A DNA stretch of 48,704 nucleotides from Dysosmobacter sp. (GCA_026169195.1 JAPFEH010000005.1:72837-121540), one strand, 5' to 3'. Shown: positions 8,853 to 17,130, numbered from the stretch's first letter. Notes: generated by a model not told the origin, from the letters alone. Program-made: numbers and translations.

Positions 8853-9755
8853 ATGTTTGATCCCAACCGTGTTTCCCTTGGCATCGCCCCCATCGGCTGG
8901 TGCAACGACGACATGCCCGAGTTGGGCGCCGAGAACACCTTCCAGCAGACCGTCAGCGAAATGGCGCTGGCCGGCTTCACCGGCTGTGAGATCGGCAATA
9001 AATACCCCTCTGATCCCGCAGAACTAAAGAAGGCGCTGGACCTGCGCGGCATGCGTATTGCCAGCCGCTGGTATTCTTCCTTCATTCTCACCCGCTCCAT
9101 GGAGGAGGAGATTGCCGACTTTACCGCCAATCTGGATTTTCTGGAAGCCGTCGGTGCAAACCGCATCAATGTCAGCGAGCAGAGCTATTCCATTCAGGGC
9201 AAAATGGATGTCCCCGTTCTCACCGGCGGTCATAAGCATGTTATGAACGATGAAGAGTGGGACCGCTTCTGCGCAGGGCTGAATACACTGGGCAAAATCG
9301 CTGTGGAACGCGGCTTCAAGCTGTGCTTCCATCATCATATGGGCACGGTGGTGCAGACCAGCGAGGAAACCGACCGCATGATGGCCAATACCGATCCCCG
9401 CTATGTGTTCCTCTGCTATGACACCGGTCACTTCACCTTTGCCGGCGAGGATCCTCTGACCATGCTGAAAAAGTACGTAGACCGGGTTGGCCACGTCCAT
9501 TTGAAGGATATGCGTTTGAATGTGGTGGAAGAAGCCCGCAAGAACAACTGGAGCTTCCTTCAGTCCGTCCGCAACGGCTCCTTCACCGTCCCCGGTGACG
9601 GCGATGTGAATTTCGATCCCGTATTTCAGGTTCTGGCCGACGCCGGTTACGAAGGCTGGCTGCTGGTGGAGGCCGAGCAGGATCCCGCCAAGGCCAATCC
9701 TCTGGAGTACGCCATGAAGGGCCGCAAGTACATCCGCGAGCACACCGGTCTTTGA
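8853..9755 (+). CDS. iolE: myo-Inosose-2 dehydratase
   Basis: A 300-residue TIM-barrel enzyme of the xylose-isomerase-like family that dehydrates 2-keto-myo-inositol, the second step of inositol breakdown. Diagnostic features are the N-terminus SLGIAPIGWCNDDMPELG, the FHHHMGTVVQ metal-site segment, CYDTGHFTFAGEDP, and VGHVHLKDMR with the later LVEAEQDP Glu ligand. Length matches IolE. The ATG is preceded by GAAGGAGG with good spacing. It is the first gene of the operon iolE-iolB-iolD-(zinc ribbon)-iolG and is divergent from the sugar importer. Confidence 0.95.
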   Translation: MFDPNRVSLGIAPIGWCNDDMPELGAENTFQQTVSEMALAGFTGCEIGNKYPSDPAELKKALDLRGMRIASRWYSSFILTRSMEEEIADFTANLDFLEAVGANRINVSEQSYSIQGKMDVPVLTGGHKHVMNDEEWDRFCAGLNTLGKIAVERGFKLCFHHHMGTVVQTSEETDRMMANTDPRYVFLCYDTGHFTFAGEDPLTMLKKYVDRVGHVHLKDMRLNVVEEARKNNWSFLQSVRNGSFTVPGDGDVNFDPVFQVLADAGYEGWLLVEAEQDPAKANPLEYAMKGRKYIREHTGL

Positions 9756-9759
9756 TCGT

Positions 9760-9775
9760 TCCCCCGCAGGGGGGC
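9760..9775 (+). other. Short hairpin between iolE and iolB
   Basis: CCCCC and GGGGG around a GCA loop lie in the 72-base gap between iolE and iolB. There is no T tract. It may be an RNA-stability or processing element rather than a terminator. Confidence 0.35.
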
Positions 9776-9827
9776 GCCCCGCCCCCTGTTTCTCCGGAAA
9801 AGAATTTCAAAACAGGAGATGGTTCCG

Positions 9828-10631
9828 ATGACCTACTTTAATAAGAATGCCGAATTGAAAAACGGCTACAACGCCTATATCGACACTGCAGTGGATGATA
9901 TGGGCACCCAGATGGACGTGGGACTTCTGCTGATGGAGGACGGCGACGTCTATACCTTTGAAGAGGCTGACAAAGAAATCGCAGTCCTGCTGTTCTCCGG
10001 CAAAGTCACCTATGCGTGGAACGGCAAGACCGTGGAGGCCGACCGTCCCGATTGCTTCCACCACGAAGCCTACTGCCTGCTGGCAGGCAAGGGCACCAAG
10101 ATCACCTTGACCGCCCACGCCCACAGCGAGCTGTATATCCAAAAGACCCTCAACGAAACCCCCTTCGAGGCCGTCATGTATGACCCCGATCACATCGACG
10201 TGGAGCACAAGGGATCCCAGGGCGAGCTGATGGGCTGCATGGAGCGGGAGATCAAGACCTTCTTTGACCTGAGCAACGCGCCCTTCTCCAACATGGTTCT
10301 GGGTGAAGTGCTGAACCGCCCCGGCAAGTGGTCTTCCTATCCCCCCCACCATCATCCCCAGCCGGAAGTCTATTTCTACCGGTTTGATTATCCCGACGGC
10401 TTCGGCGCCGGCTTTGCCAATGATGAGATCTACAAGACCGGTCATAACGGTCTGGCCGTGATCAACCACGGCTTCCACTCTCAGACTGCCGCGCCCGGTT
10501 ATGCCATGTGCTACGCTTGGGGAATCCGGCATCTGGAGGGCGATCCTTGGGACAAGACCCGCATTGACGATCCCGAGCACGCTTGGCTGTGGAAGGCCGA
10601 TGCCAACGATCATATCTATCCCAATCATTGA
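9828..10631 (+). CDS. iolB: 5-Deoxy-glucuronate isomerase
   Basis: A 267-residue cupin enzyme that converts 5-deoxy-glucuronate to 2-deoxy-5-keto-gluconate in inositol catabolism. The cupin metal motif is seen in SSYPPHHHPQPEVYFYRF, and the C-terminal GFHSQTAAPGYAMCYAWGIRH is typical of IolB. The ATG at 9828 has AGGAG nine bases upstream; an in-frame ATG three codons earlier overlaps that ribosome site and was rejected. The stop is followed 17 bases later by iolD. Confidence 0.95.
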   Translation: MTYFNKNAELKNGYNAYIDTAVDDMGTQMDVGLLLMEDGDVYTFEEADKEIAVLLFSGKVTYAWNGKTVEADRPDCFHHEAYCLLAGKGTKITLTAHAHSELYIQKTLNETPFEAVMYDPDHIDVEHKGSQGELMGCMEREIKTFFDLSNAPFSNMVLGEVLNRPGKWSSYPPHHHPQPEVYFYRFDYPDGFGAGFANDEIYKTGHNGLAVINHGFHSQTAAPGYAMCYAWGIRHLEGDPWDKTRIDDPEHAWLWKADANDHIYPNH

Positions 10632-10648
10632 CAGGAGGTAAGATCCCC

Positions 10649-12577
10649 ATGAAAACCGTTCGTTTGACCATGGCACAGGCTCTGGTCCGGTTCTTGGAGA
10701 ACCAGTACATCGAAGTAGACGGCGTCCAAAACCGCTTTGTCCGCGGTGTGTTTATCATCCCCGGCCACGGTAATGTGGTCGGCTTTGGTCAGGCACTGAC
10801 ACAGGAGGCCAAGCATCTGGAGGTCTGGCACGGCCAGAACGAGCAGGGCATGGCACAGGCCGCCGTGGCATTTGCCAAACAGATGAAGCGCAAGCAGATC
10901 TGTGTCGCCACCTCTTCTGTGGGCCCCGGCGCCGCCAACATGGTCACCGCCTGCGGCACCGCCACCGCCAACAACATTCCCCTGCTGGTATTGCCCGGCG
11001 ACACCTACGCCTGCCGCCAGCCGGACCCCGTTTTGCAGCAGGTGGAGCAGACCCACAATCTTTCCATTACCACCAATGACGCGTTCAAAGCGGTCTGCCG
11101 GTACTGGGACCGCATCGTGCGTCCCGAGCAGCTGATGAGCGCCATGCTCTCCGCGTTCCGGGTCCTGACCGATCCCGCCAACACCGGCGCCGTATGTATC
11201 GCCATGCCGCAGGATGTAGAGGGCGAGGCCTACGACTATCCCGAAAGCTTCTTCAAAAAGCGCGTATGGCGTCTGGAGCGCCGTCCCGCCACCGAGGCCG
11301 CTCTGGCAGATGCCGCCGAAGCCATCAAAAAGGCCAAGCGTCCTCTGCTGATCTGCGGCGGTGGTGTCCGTTATTCCGAGGCGCACGAGGAGTTCCGCGC
11401 CTTTGCCGAAGCCACCGGCATTCCCTTTGCCGAAACGCAGGCCGGCAAAAGCGCCATCGAGTGGACGCATCCTCTGAATCTGGGCGGTCTGGGCGTCACC
11501 GGCTGCTCCGCCGCCAATGATATCGCCAAAAAAGCGGATCTGGTCATCGGCGTGGGCACCCGCTACACCGACTTCACCACCGCCTCCAAGTGGCTGTTCA
11601 AGGACACCTGCAAGTTCGTGAACATCAACGTCTCCGAGTTTCAGGCCCTGAAGCTGGACGCCATCCCCGTGGTAGCCGACGCCAAGGACGCCCTGCCCCG
11701 TCTGCTCTCCAAGCTGGATGGCTACAAGGCTCCCTACACCACCGAGGTGTCCGCAGCCCGCGAAAAGTGGGCCAAGGAGCTGGATCGTCTGGACAGCATG
11801 GTCTTTGAGGATAAAGCCTCTTGGAAGCCCATTATCAATGATGCCAACGCCGATTCCGCCAAGCGCTTTGCAAAGGACCTGAATGCCGGTTTGTGCCAGA
11901 CCGCAGTGCTGGGCGCCATCAATCACATGATGAGCGAAGGCGATGTCGCCATCGGCGCCGCCGGCTCCCTGCCCGGCGATATGCAGCGGATGTGGCGTCC
12001 CACCGGCATCGATACCTATAACATGGAGTACGGATACTCCACCATGGGCTATGAGATCGCCGGCGCTCTGGGCGTGAAGCTTGCCATCGGCGACAAGCAC
12101 GAAGTCTACGCCATGTGCGGTGACGGCAGCTTCCATATGCTTCACGGCGAACTGGTGACTGCCATTATGGAGCGCAAGAAAATCAACATCTGCCTCTTCG
12201 ATAATGCCAGCTTCGGCTGCATCAACAACCTGCAGGTGGGCCACGGCAACAAGACCCTCTGCACGGAGCTGCGCTACCGCAGCAAGGACGGTCTCTTCGG
12301 CGACTTCCTGAATATCGACTATGCCAAGGTAGCGGAAGGTTACGGCTGCAAATCCTACTCCATCCGTACCATGGAAGAACTGGTTGCCGCTTTCGAGGAT
12401 GCGAAAAAGGTCAAGAACCAGCCTGTGCTGTTTGACATCAAGGTGCTGCCCAAGACCATGACAGACGGTTATGGTTCTTGGTGGCGCGTGGGTGACACGG
12501 AGGTCTCCGAGCGTCAGGAAAATCTGGACGCTTACGCCGACCATCTGGAGCATGTAAAGGACGCACGGAAATATTAA
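10649..12577 (+). CDS. iolD: 3D-(3,5/4)-Trihydroxycyclohexane-1,2-dione hydrolase
   Basis: A 642-residue thiamine-diphosphate enzyme that opens the inositol ring by hydrolysing the trihydroxycyclohexanedione. The catalytic Glu lies in NEQGMAQAAVAFA near residue 70. The cofactor motif starts GDGSFHMLHGE near residue 490 and ends at the NN of FGCINNLQ. Length and order match IolD. The ATG at 10649 follows ACAGGAGGTAAGATCCCC, whereas the longer in-frame reading starts within iolB. It is followed by an unusual stretch of hairpins before the next gene. Confidence 0.95.
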   Translation: MKTVRLTMAQALVRFLENQYIEVDGVQNRFVRGVFIIPGHGNVVGFGQALTQEAKHLEVWHGQNEQGMAQAAVAFAKQMKRKQICVATSSVGPGAANMVTACGTATANNIPLLVLPGDTYACRQPDPVLQQVEQTHNLSITTNDAFKAVCRYWDRIVRPEQLMSAMLSAFRVLTDPANTGAVCIAMPQDVEGEAYDYPESFFKKRVWRLERRPATEAALADAAEAIKKAKRPLLICGGGVRYSEAHEEFRAFAEATGIPFAETQAGKSAIEWTHPLNLGGLGVTGCSAANDIAKKADLVIGVGTRYTDFTTASKWLFKDTCKFVNINVSEFQALKLDAIPVVADAKDALPRLLSKLDGYKAPYTTEVSAAREKWAKELDRLDSMVFEDKASWKPIINDANADSAKRFAKDLNAGLCQTAVLGAINHMMSEGDVAIGAAGSLPGDMQRMWRPTGIDTYNMEYGYSTMGYEIAGALGVKLAIGDKHEVYAMCGDGSFHMLHGELVTAIMERKKINICLFDNASFGCINNLQVGHGNKTLCTELRYRSKDGLFGDFLNIDYAKVAEGYGCKSYSIRTMEELVAAFEDAKKVKNQPVLFDIKVLPKTMTDGYGSWWRVGDTEVSERQENLDAYADHLEHVKDARKY

Positions 12578-12806
12578 AGAGGGGACTTCGTCCCCCCTTT
12601 AGATCCCCCCTCCCCAGTGACATTGGTCACTAGGGGACACCGCCCAAGGCGGCTGAGTCGGGGAATTTTCGCCACGTACACGCCGCGGCGAAAATGATTG
12701 AAATTTCTTCTTTCGCCGATGGTGAAAGAACTGGGGAAATCAAGGGTTTCCCCTAGCCCCTTTCCTGACGGCTCAGGCGTAGCCTGAGCCGGGGCGGAGC
12801 ATCCGC
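12576..12806. repeat. Array of eight consecutive hairpins inside the iol operon
   Basis: This non-coding stretch is almost wholly made of short inverted repeats. Stems are at 12581-12595, 12612-12636 (CCCCAGTGAC arm), 12640-12652, 12665-12695 (nine pairs, ATTTTCGCC), 12708-12730 (ten pairs), 12733-12753 (GGGGAAA), 12770-12790 (nine pairs, GGCTCAGGC) and 12794-12806. Most loops are three to seven bases. It separates iolD from the zinc-ribbon gene and iolG. The look is that of a REP- or MITE-like interspersed element, but I cannot test copy number. The first hairpin, ending in TTT, might partly terminate iolD transcripts. Confidence 0.75.
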
Positions 12807-12855
12807 GCAGGGGGGGTGATGCCTGCATCGCCCGCTGGAACGAGGAGGTACGGCT

Positions 12856-13071
12856 ATGATCTGTCCCTACTGCGGCGCCGAGATGGAAAGCGGCGTCTTG
12901 CAGGCCGGCGGCGGCCGCGGCATCTATTGGCTGGAACACCGCGTCAAATACCGCCCGCCGCAACAGGTAAAAGGAGCGGAAGGACTGTGCAATCAGGACG
13001 GTCTGATACAATTTCCCTATACCCCCGCTTTCCGCTGCCCTGTGTGCAGAAAAATCATTTGCTCTTATTGA
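12856..13071 (+). CDS. Small zinc-ribbon protein, DUF6487-like
   Basis: A 71-residue protein with two CPxC pairs: CPYC at residues 3-6 and CPVC near residues 61-64, expected to bind one zinc. The start MICPYCGAEMESG resembles the DUF6487 family of small clostridial zinc ribbons, which has no known function. The ATG follows GAGGAGGTACGGCT, a good ribosome site. It lies between iolD and iolG on the same strand, 43 bases before iolG, so it is likely co-transcribed with the iol genes; that does not prove a role in inositol use. Confidence 0.75.
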   Translation: MICPYCGAEMESGVLQAGGGRGIYWLEHRVKYRPPQQVKGAEGLCNQDGLIQFPYTPAFRCPVCRKIICSY

Positions 13072-13114
13072 AACACGAAAATCCTACCATTAAAAATAAA
13101 GGAAGGTAATCATC

Positions 13115-14152
13115 ATGGATCAGGTTTTGAAAATTGGTATCATCGGCTGCGGCGCCATCGGCAAGGACCATTGCCGCCGCATCATTGAGACGGTTCCCGG
13201 CGCTACCGTTGTAGCCGTGTCCGACTATGTCGCCGCTGCCGCAGACGACACCGCCGCCAAATACGGCATCAAGTCCTACGGCAACGACTGCGACGGAATG
13301 ATCAAGGATCCCGATGTGGAAGCCGTGGTCATCACCTCCATCGACCCCACCCATCACGACTATGTCATGAAGACGCTGGCTGAGGAAAAGTGGTGCTTCT
13401 GCGAAAAGCCTCTCTCCCAGAACGCCAAGGATTGCGAGGAGATCATCCGCCGCGAGCAGGAGATCGGCAAGCGTCTGGTACAGGTGGGCTTCATGCGTCA
13501 CTATGACCGGGGTTATGCCGAGATGAAGCGCATCATCGACTCCGGCGAGCTGGGCGCCCCTCTGGTCATCAAGGCCTGCCACCGCAACGTCTCTCAGGGC
13601 CCGGGCTTCAAGACTGAAAACGGCGTGACCAATGTGGCGATCCACGAGCTGGACATCTGCCGCTGGCTGCTGGACGACGAGTACGAGGATGTGCAGTGCG
13701 TCAAGGTCCGCCAGAGCGCCAACTCCGACAAGGGCTATGACAACCCTCAGGTCATGCTGATGCGCACCAAGAAGGGCTGCTTCATTGATGTGGAGGTTCA
13801 GGTCGCCGACGGTTACGGCTATGACATCCAGTGCGAGGTCGTCTGCGAGAACGGCACCGTCAAGCTGCCCGACCCCTATGCTGTTGTCCGCCGCTCCCGT
13901 CCTCAGGGCTGGGACAGCCTGAATCCCGCCGAGTCCATGCCCATCATGACCGACTGGAAGGAGCGCTTCATCGAGGCCTACGACATCGAGTTCTGCAAGT
14001 GGGTGGAGTCCGTCCACGCCGGCAAGCTGACCGGCCCCTCCTCTTGGGATGGTTATGTGGCCTGCGTCGCCGGCGATGCTTTGAACGCTTCCCGCGGCAC
14101 CTCCCAGTTCCTGAAAGTGGAGACCATGGAAAAGCCCGAGATGTACAAATAA
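13115..14152 (+). CDS. iolG: Inositol 2-dehydrogenase, Gfo/Idh/MocA family
   Basis: A 345-residue NAD(P)-dependent dehydrogenase; the likely reaction is oxidation of myo-inositol to 2-keto-myo-inositol, the step before IolE. The Rossmann motif is GIIGCGAIGKDH near the N-terminus, and the family motif EKPLS follows near residue 97. The catalytic His lies in AIHELDICRWLL, with a preceding Lys in the EKP block. Length fits IolG. The start follows AAGGAAGGTAATCATC. It closes the iol operon before a strong terminator. A scyllo-inositol or related cyclitol preference cannot be excluded from sequence. Confidence 0.85.
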   Translation: MDQVLKIGIIGCGAIGKDHCRRIIETVPGATVVAVSDYVAAAADDTAAKYGIKSYGNDCDGMIKDPDVEAVVITSIDPTHHDYVMKTLAEEKWCFCEKPLSQNAKDCEEIIRREQEIGKRLVQVGFMRHYDRGYAEMKRIIDSGELGAPLVIKACHRNVSQGPGFKTENGVTNVAIHELDICRWLLDDEYEDVQCVKVRQSANSDKGYDNPQVMLMRTKKGCFIDVEVQVADGYGYDIQCEVVCENGTVKLPDPYAVVRRSRPQGWDSLNPAESMPIMTDWKERFIEAYDIEFCKWVESVHAGKLTGPSSWDGYVACVAGDALNASRGTSQFLKVETMEKPEMYK

Positions 14153-14168
14153 TTTCCTCTGAAACCCG

Positions 14169-14208
14169 CACCGCCGTCCGGCCTGATGGTCAGACGGCGG
14201 TGTTTTTT
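14169..14208 (+). terminator. Terminator of the iol operon
   Basis: The arms CACCGCCGTC (14169-14178) and GACGGCGGTG (14193-14202) are followed by six Ts. It lies 17 bases after the iolG stop. Confidence 0.85.
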
Positions 14209-14250
14209 GCGCGCCAAAACTCCGCTCCCTTCTCCTGTGCCAATTTTTCG

Positions 14251-14279
14251 TTGACAAGGTTTGCAGATGCGCCTATACT
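14251..14279 (+). promoter_or_regulatory. Sigma-A promoter of the aminotransferase gene
   Basis: TTGACA (14251-14256), 17 bases, TATACT (14274-14279). The expected start near 14286 gives a leader of about 26 bases. Confidence 0.8.
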
Positions 14280-14311
14280 GACGTTATCCAAGAATTAGGA
14301 GCGTGAGACCC

Positions 14312-15448
14312 ATGGAATTGTCACTGAACAGCGCCGTGCTGGGCGAGGAATTATCCGGTATCCGCCGGTTTACGTTTCTGGTGCGGGATACTCCCGGCGC
14401 CTGCGCACTGACCATCGGTGAACCGGATCAGAACACCCCCGATGCGATCAAAGAGGCTGCCAAGGCCGCTCTGGATGCAAACGATACCCACTATCCCCCC
14501 GGAAACGGCTACCCCTATATGCTGGAAGCCATTTCCCGCTTCGAGGAACGGGAGCACGGACTCCATTACAGCCCCGACGAGATCATCCTCACCATCGGCG
14601 CAACAGAAAGTCTTCATATTGCGCTGGCTACGATCCTGAATCCCGGAGACGAAGTCATCATTCCAACTCCGGCCTTCAGTCTGTACGAATCCATCACCAG
14701 ACTGTGCCGCGGCGTTCCCGTCGGACTGCCGACGGAAGAGAACCGCTTCCAGATCGATCCAGCGCAGCTGGAAGCCGCGATTACCAATAAAACCAAAGCC
14801 ATCATTTTGACTTCTCCCAACAATCCCACCGGCTGTATTTACACCAAGGAAACATTGGATGCGATCCACGAACTTCTGCAGGACAAGCCTGTGTTTGTCT
14901 TATGTGATGATGTGTACCGGACACTGGTCTACACAGAGCACTACCACAGCTTCTCGGAATATCAGGATATGCGGGATCGCATTATTGTCATCAACAGCTT
15001 TTCCAAGCCTTATGCCATGACCGGCTGGCGGCTGGGCTGGTGTCTGGCGGACGCTCCCATCCGGGACCGTATGCAGATCTTCCACCAGTATATGGTGGTC
15101 TCCGCCCCCGCTTTTGTGCAGCCCGCGCTGGTTGCAGCATTAGACAGCGATACCAGCGGCATGGTGGAGATCTTCCGCAAGCGGCGGGACTATGTTTACC
15201 AACGGCTGACTGCGATGGGGCTGGAGGTTCAGGAACCGGAGGGCGCCTTCTACATGTTCATCAACATCAAACAATATGGCATGGATTCTCTGACCTTCTG
15301 CGAAAAAATGCTGAAGGAAGGCCTTGTGGGACTGATCCCCGGCTGCTATTTCGGCACCGAAGGCTATATGCGCCTGAGCTACTGCTACTCTGACGAAGAT
15401 CTCAAAGAGGGGCTGGACCGTGTGGAGCGGTTTATCAAAACGCTCTAA
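14312..15448 (+). CDS. Pyridoxal-phosphate aminotransferase, class I/II
   Basis: A 378-residue fold-type I aminotransferase. Cofactor-site features are seen: the N-terminal GEPDQNTP, the TSPNNPTG block with its Asn, the DDVYRTLVY Asp/Tyr pair, and SFSKPYAMTGWRLGW with the Schiff-base Lys. The substrate cannot be told; relatives are annotated as aspartate, aromatic or branched-chain aminotransferases. The ATG at 14312 has AGGAG ten bases upstream; a GTG three codons earlier lies too close to that site. It is monocistronic between its own promoter and a strong terminator. Confidence 0.9.
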   Translation: MELSLNSAVLGEELSGIRRFTFLVRDTPGACALTIGEPDQNTPDAIKEAAKAALDANDTHYPPGNGYPYMLEAISRFEEREHGLHYSPDEIILTIGATESLHIALATILNPGDEVIIPTPAFSLYESITRLCRGVPVGLPTEENRFQIDPAQLEAAITNKTKAIILTSPNNPTGCIYTKETLDAIHELLQDKPVFVLCDDVYRTLVYTEHYHSFSEYQDMRDRIIVINSFSKPYAMTGWRLGWCLADAPIRDRMQIFHQYMVVSAPAFVQPALVAALDSDTSGMVEIFRKRRDYVYQRLTAMGLEVQEPEGAFYMFINIKQYGMDSLTFCEKMLKEGLVGLIPGCYFGTEGYMRLSYCYSDEDLKEGLDRVERFIKTL

Positions 15449-15507
15449 AGGAACTGCTTTCGCCTGCCGGCAAAAAACCTCCGATCGCTCCGTGCAATCA
15501 CAAAACA

Positions 15508-15562
15508 AAAACGCCGCCCCCTGCCTGCCGGACAGTCCGGCAGGCGGGGGGGGGGCGGTTTT
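15508..15562 (+). terminator. Terminator of the aminotransferase gene
   Basis: A long GC-rich hairpin: the CTGCCTGCCGGA arm pairs with TCCGGCAGGCGGG, extended by CGCC/GGCG and flanked by A and T runs. It also faces the convergent minus-strand gene and may end both transcripts. Confidence 0.8.
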
Positions 15563-15605
15563 ATGCGCCTGCTGCGTCAATTTCTCTTTCGGAAACGCCG
15601 TTTTG

Positions 15606-16019
15606 TCAAGGCAGTCTTTCCGTCTTGGCATCCCCGGAAGGCTCCAGCATCCGGTCGATCTCCTGAAGGAACCGCACATGGAACCAGCAGGCCGCATAGC
15701 AGACCATCTGCACCAGCTGAAAATCAAACCAGAGGACGGTGCAGTCCTCCTCCGCCTCCAGCTCCGCAGCCTCAGGCCGCCGTTCCCCCTGTTTTGTCAC
15801 GGAGATCCCCAGCAGGTGAACCGCTGTCAGCACGCGTTCTCCCCGCCCGGTGCGAAGCCGGCCACGTCCTTTCAAAAGACAGCCGATCCGGCCACCGCTG
15901 CGGCGGATCTCACCTGCCGGAATGTGCTCTTCCGTCAGATCAAAACAGGCGCCCAAGGTCTCCAGCCCCTCTTCGGGAAGCCAGTCAAACGCTTCCCGCC
16001 AAGCCGGCGAGCTTTCCAT
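15606..16019 (-). CDS. CRP/FNR-like effector domain protein lacking a DNA-binding domain
   Basis: A 137-residue protein resembling the N-terminal cyclic-nucleotide-binding-like domain of CRP/FNR regulators: an early LETLGACFDLTEEHIPAGE, a beta-roll-like centre, CTVLWFDFQLVQMV, and an end CWFHVRFLQEIDRML that looks like the start of the dimerisation helix. The helix-turn-helix that should follow is absent; the protein stops about 12 residues later. The ATG at 16019 follows AAGGAGGAGCGC; a GTG at 16082 would add 21 residues without a good ribosome site. It lies 66 bases after the WapI-like gene, probably in the same operon. It may be truncated or a stand-alone sensor; the assignment rests on pattern only. 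Confidence 0.55.
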   Translation of the reverse strand: MESSPAWREAFDWLPEEGLETLGACFDLTEEHIPAGEIRRSGGRIGCLLKGRGRLRTGRGERVLTAVHLLGISVTKQGERRPEAAELEAEEDCTVLWFDFQLVQMVCYAACWFHVRFLQEIDRMLEPSGDAKTERLP

Positions 16020-16085
16020 GCGCTCCTCCTTCTGACATACGGTCATGCTGCCGCAGTCCGGATTTTCCCGTTCAATTTCCACTGG

Positions 16086-16526
16086 TCAATTCCGGTCCGG
16101 AAACTTTTCGCACAACTGATCCAGCTCTTCCAGCAGCGCCTTCATTTCCGCATGGCTCATAACACATTCCACCTCGGCCGTATCGTCCCCGTCCATGGTG
16201 TTGGGCAGGAAGAACGACACAGAAATCCGGATCGATTCCTCCCCTTCCGCCTGTGCCTCCAATTCGAAGTACGGCTCTACAAAAGCGCTCTCATAGTGAT
16301 CCTTGATCCCTGCGTTGAGCACCTTCAATCCAGCGGTCATTTCCCGCAGCTCATAGGTCAGCAGGCAGCTGTTGGAATCCTTCACGATCTCTCCGTTTTC
16401 ATTGACCCAAGTCGCCCGCAGCACCAGCCAATTCCGGTCATCACTGTCCGGCGCACCGCCATCCGGCGGAAATTCATAATTCACAATGTCCAGCTGCAGA
16501 CTGGCTTCCGGATTTTGAAACAGCAT
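16086..16526 (-). CDS. WapI-like immunity family protein
   Basis: A 146-residue acidic cytoplasmic protein. The patterns LQLDIVNYEFP, RNWLVLRATW, CLLTYELREM and FVEPYFELEA resemble the WapI family, immunity proteins to WapA-type contact-dependent toxins that also occur widely without a known toxin. No toxin gene, Rhs/YD repeats or secretion gene is in the window, so here it is an orphan. The ATG follows AAAGGAGAATTGCT. The gene is transcribed from a promoter back-to-back with that of the ModE-like regulator, and precedes the CRP-like gene. The family call is from memory of the pattern and moderate. Confidence 0.55.
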   Translation of the reverse strand: MLFQNPEASLQLDIVNYEFPPDGGAPDSDDRNWLVLRATWVNENGEIVKDSNSCLLTYELREMTAGLKVLNAGIKDHYESAFVEPYFELEAQAEGEESIRISVSFFLPNTMDGDDTAEVECVMSHAEMKALLEELDQLCEKFPDRN

Positions 16527-16561
16527 AGCAATTCTCCTTTATATGATAGCGATTGATTCTT

Positions 16562-16611
16562 ATTGTACCATACTTTCTTCCGTTTGCAAATCCGCCGTGA
16601 TATGATATAAT
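16562..16611. promoter_or_regulatory. Back-to-back promoters sharing one palindromic -35
   Basis: The self-complementary hexamer TTGCAA (16584-16589) is followed after 16 bases by TATAAT (16606-16611) on the plus strand, and on the minus strand after 16 bases by TACAAT (16567-16562). It thus serves as the -35 of both the ModE-like and the WapI-like gene. RNA polymerase could engage only one at a time. Confidence 0.65.
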
Positions 16612-16672
16612 AAAAAACAGGCATCCGTCCCTGATTCGAAATCCTTGCGGGCATCAAAGATGGAGGAACGAC

Positions 16673-17062
16673 ATGGAAAAGGAACTGCATTTGAAATTAA
16701 CGGTCCGCCTGTTTACCGAAGATGACCAACGCTGCTTTGGTCCGGGAATCGCCACACTGCTGGAGCAGGTTCAACGTCATAAATCTCTCCGCGCTGCCGC
16801 AGGCTCCATGGAGATGGCTTATTCCAAGGCCTGGCGGATCATTCGCACCGCCGAAGAAGTGTTCGGCTGCAAAATGCTCTCCTCCACCATTGGCGGACAG
16901 CACGGCGGCGGCGCAGTACTGACGCCGGAAGCTCAGCAGCTCTTGGCAGCTTACCGTGCATACGAAGCCGATGTCAAAGCGTATGCACTCCAGAAATTCG
17001 AGGCCAATTTCGGCTTTTACCGCAATCTTGCCCAGCACGCTGCGCCACAGGAGCCTGTTTGA
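16673..17062 (+). CDS. ModE-like winged helix-turn-helix regulator
   Basis: A 129-residue DNA-binding protein with the N-terminal LysR-like domain of ModE, the molybdate-responsive regulator: GPGIATLLEQVQRHKSLRAAA, then MAYSKAWRII (recognition helix) and GGQHGGGAVLTPEAQQLL. The C-terminal molybdate-binding domains are missing, as in many short ModE relatives, so effector binding is not shown. The ATG follows GATGGAGGAACGAC. No mod transport or molybdopterin genes are in the window. It is divergent from the WapI-like and CRP-like genes and shares promoter space with them, so it may control them or itself (inference). Confidence 0.82.
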   Translation: MEKELHLKLTVRLFTEDDQRCFGPGIATLLEQVQRHKSLRAAAGSMEMAYSKAWRIIRTAEEVFGCKMLSSTIGGQHGGGAVLTPEAQQLLAAYRAYEADVKAYALQKFEANFGFYRNLAQHAAPQEPV

Positions 17063-17130
17063 ACCTCCTGCTTACCACGGCGCCCTGCCGGAGCGGTTTC
17101 TCACACCCCCGTGTCCCATATACAAGCAGA

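Noticed and set aside
10625-12553. A 642-codon minus-strand reading frame
   Set aside because: Exact shadow of iolD on the other strand, Gly- and His-rich without family motifs.
12574-13011. A 145-codon minus-strand frame across the hairpin array
   Set aside because: It overlaps the zinc-ribbon gene on the other strand and the palindromes, and has no ribosome site.
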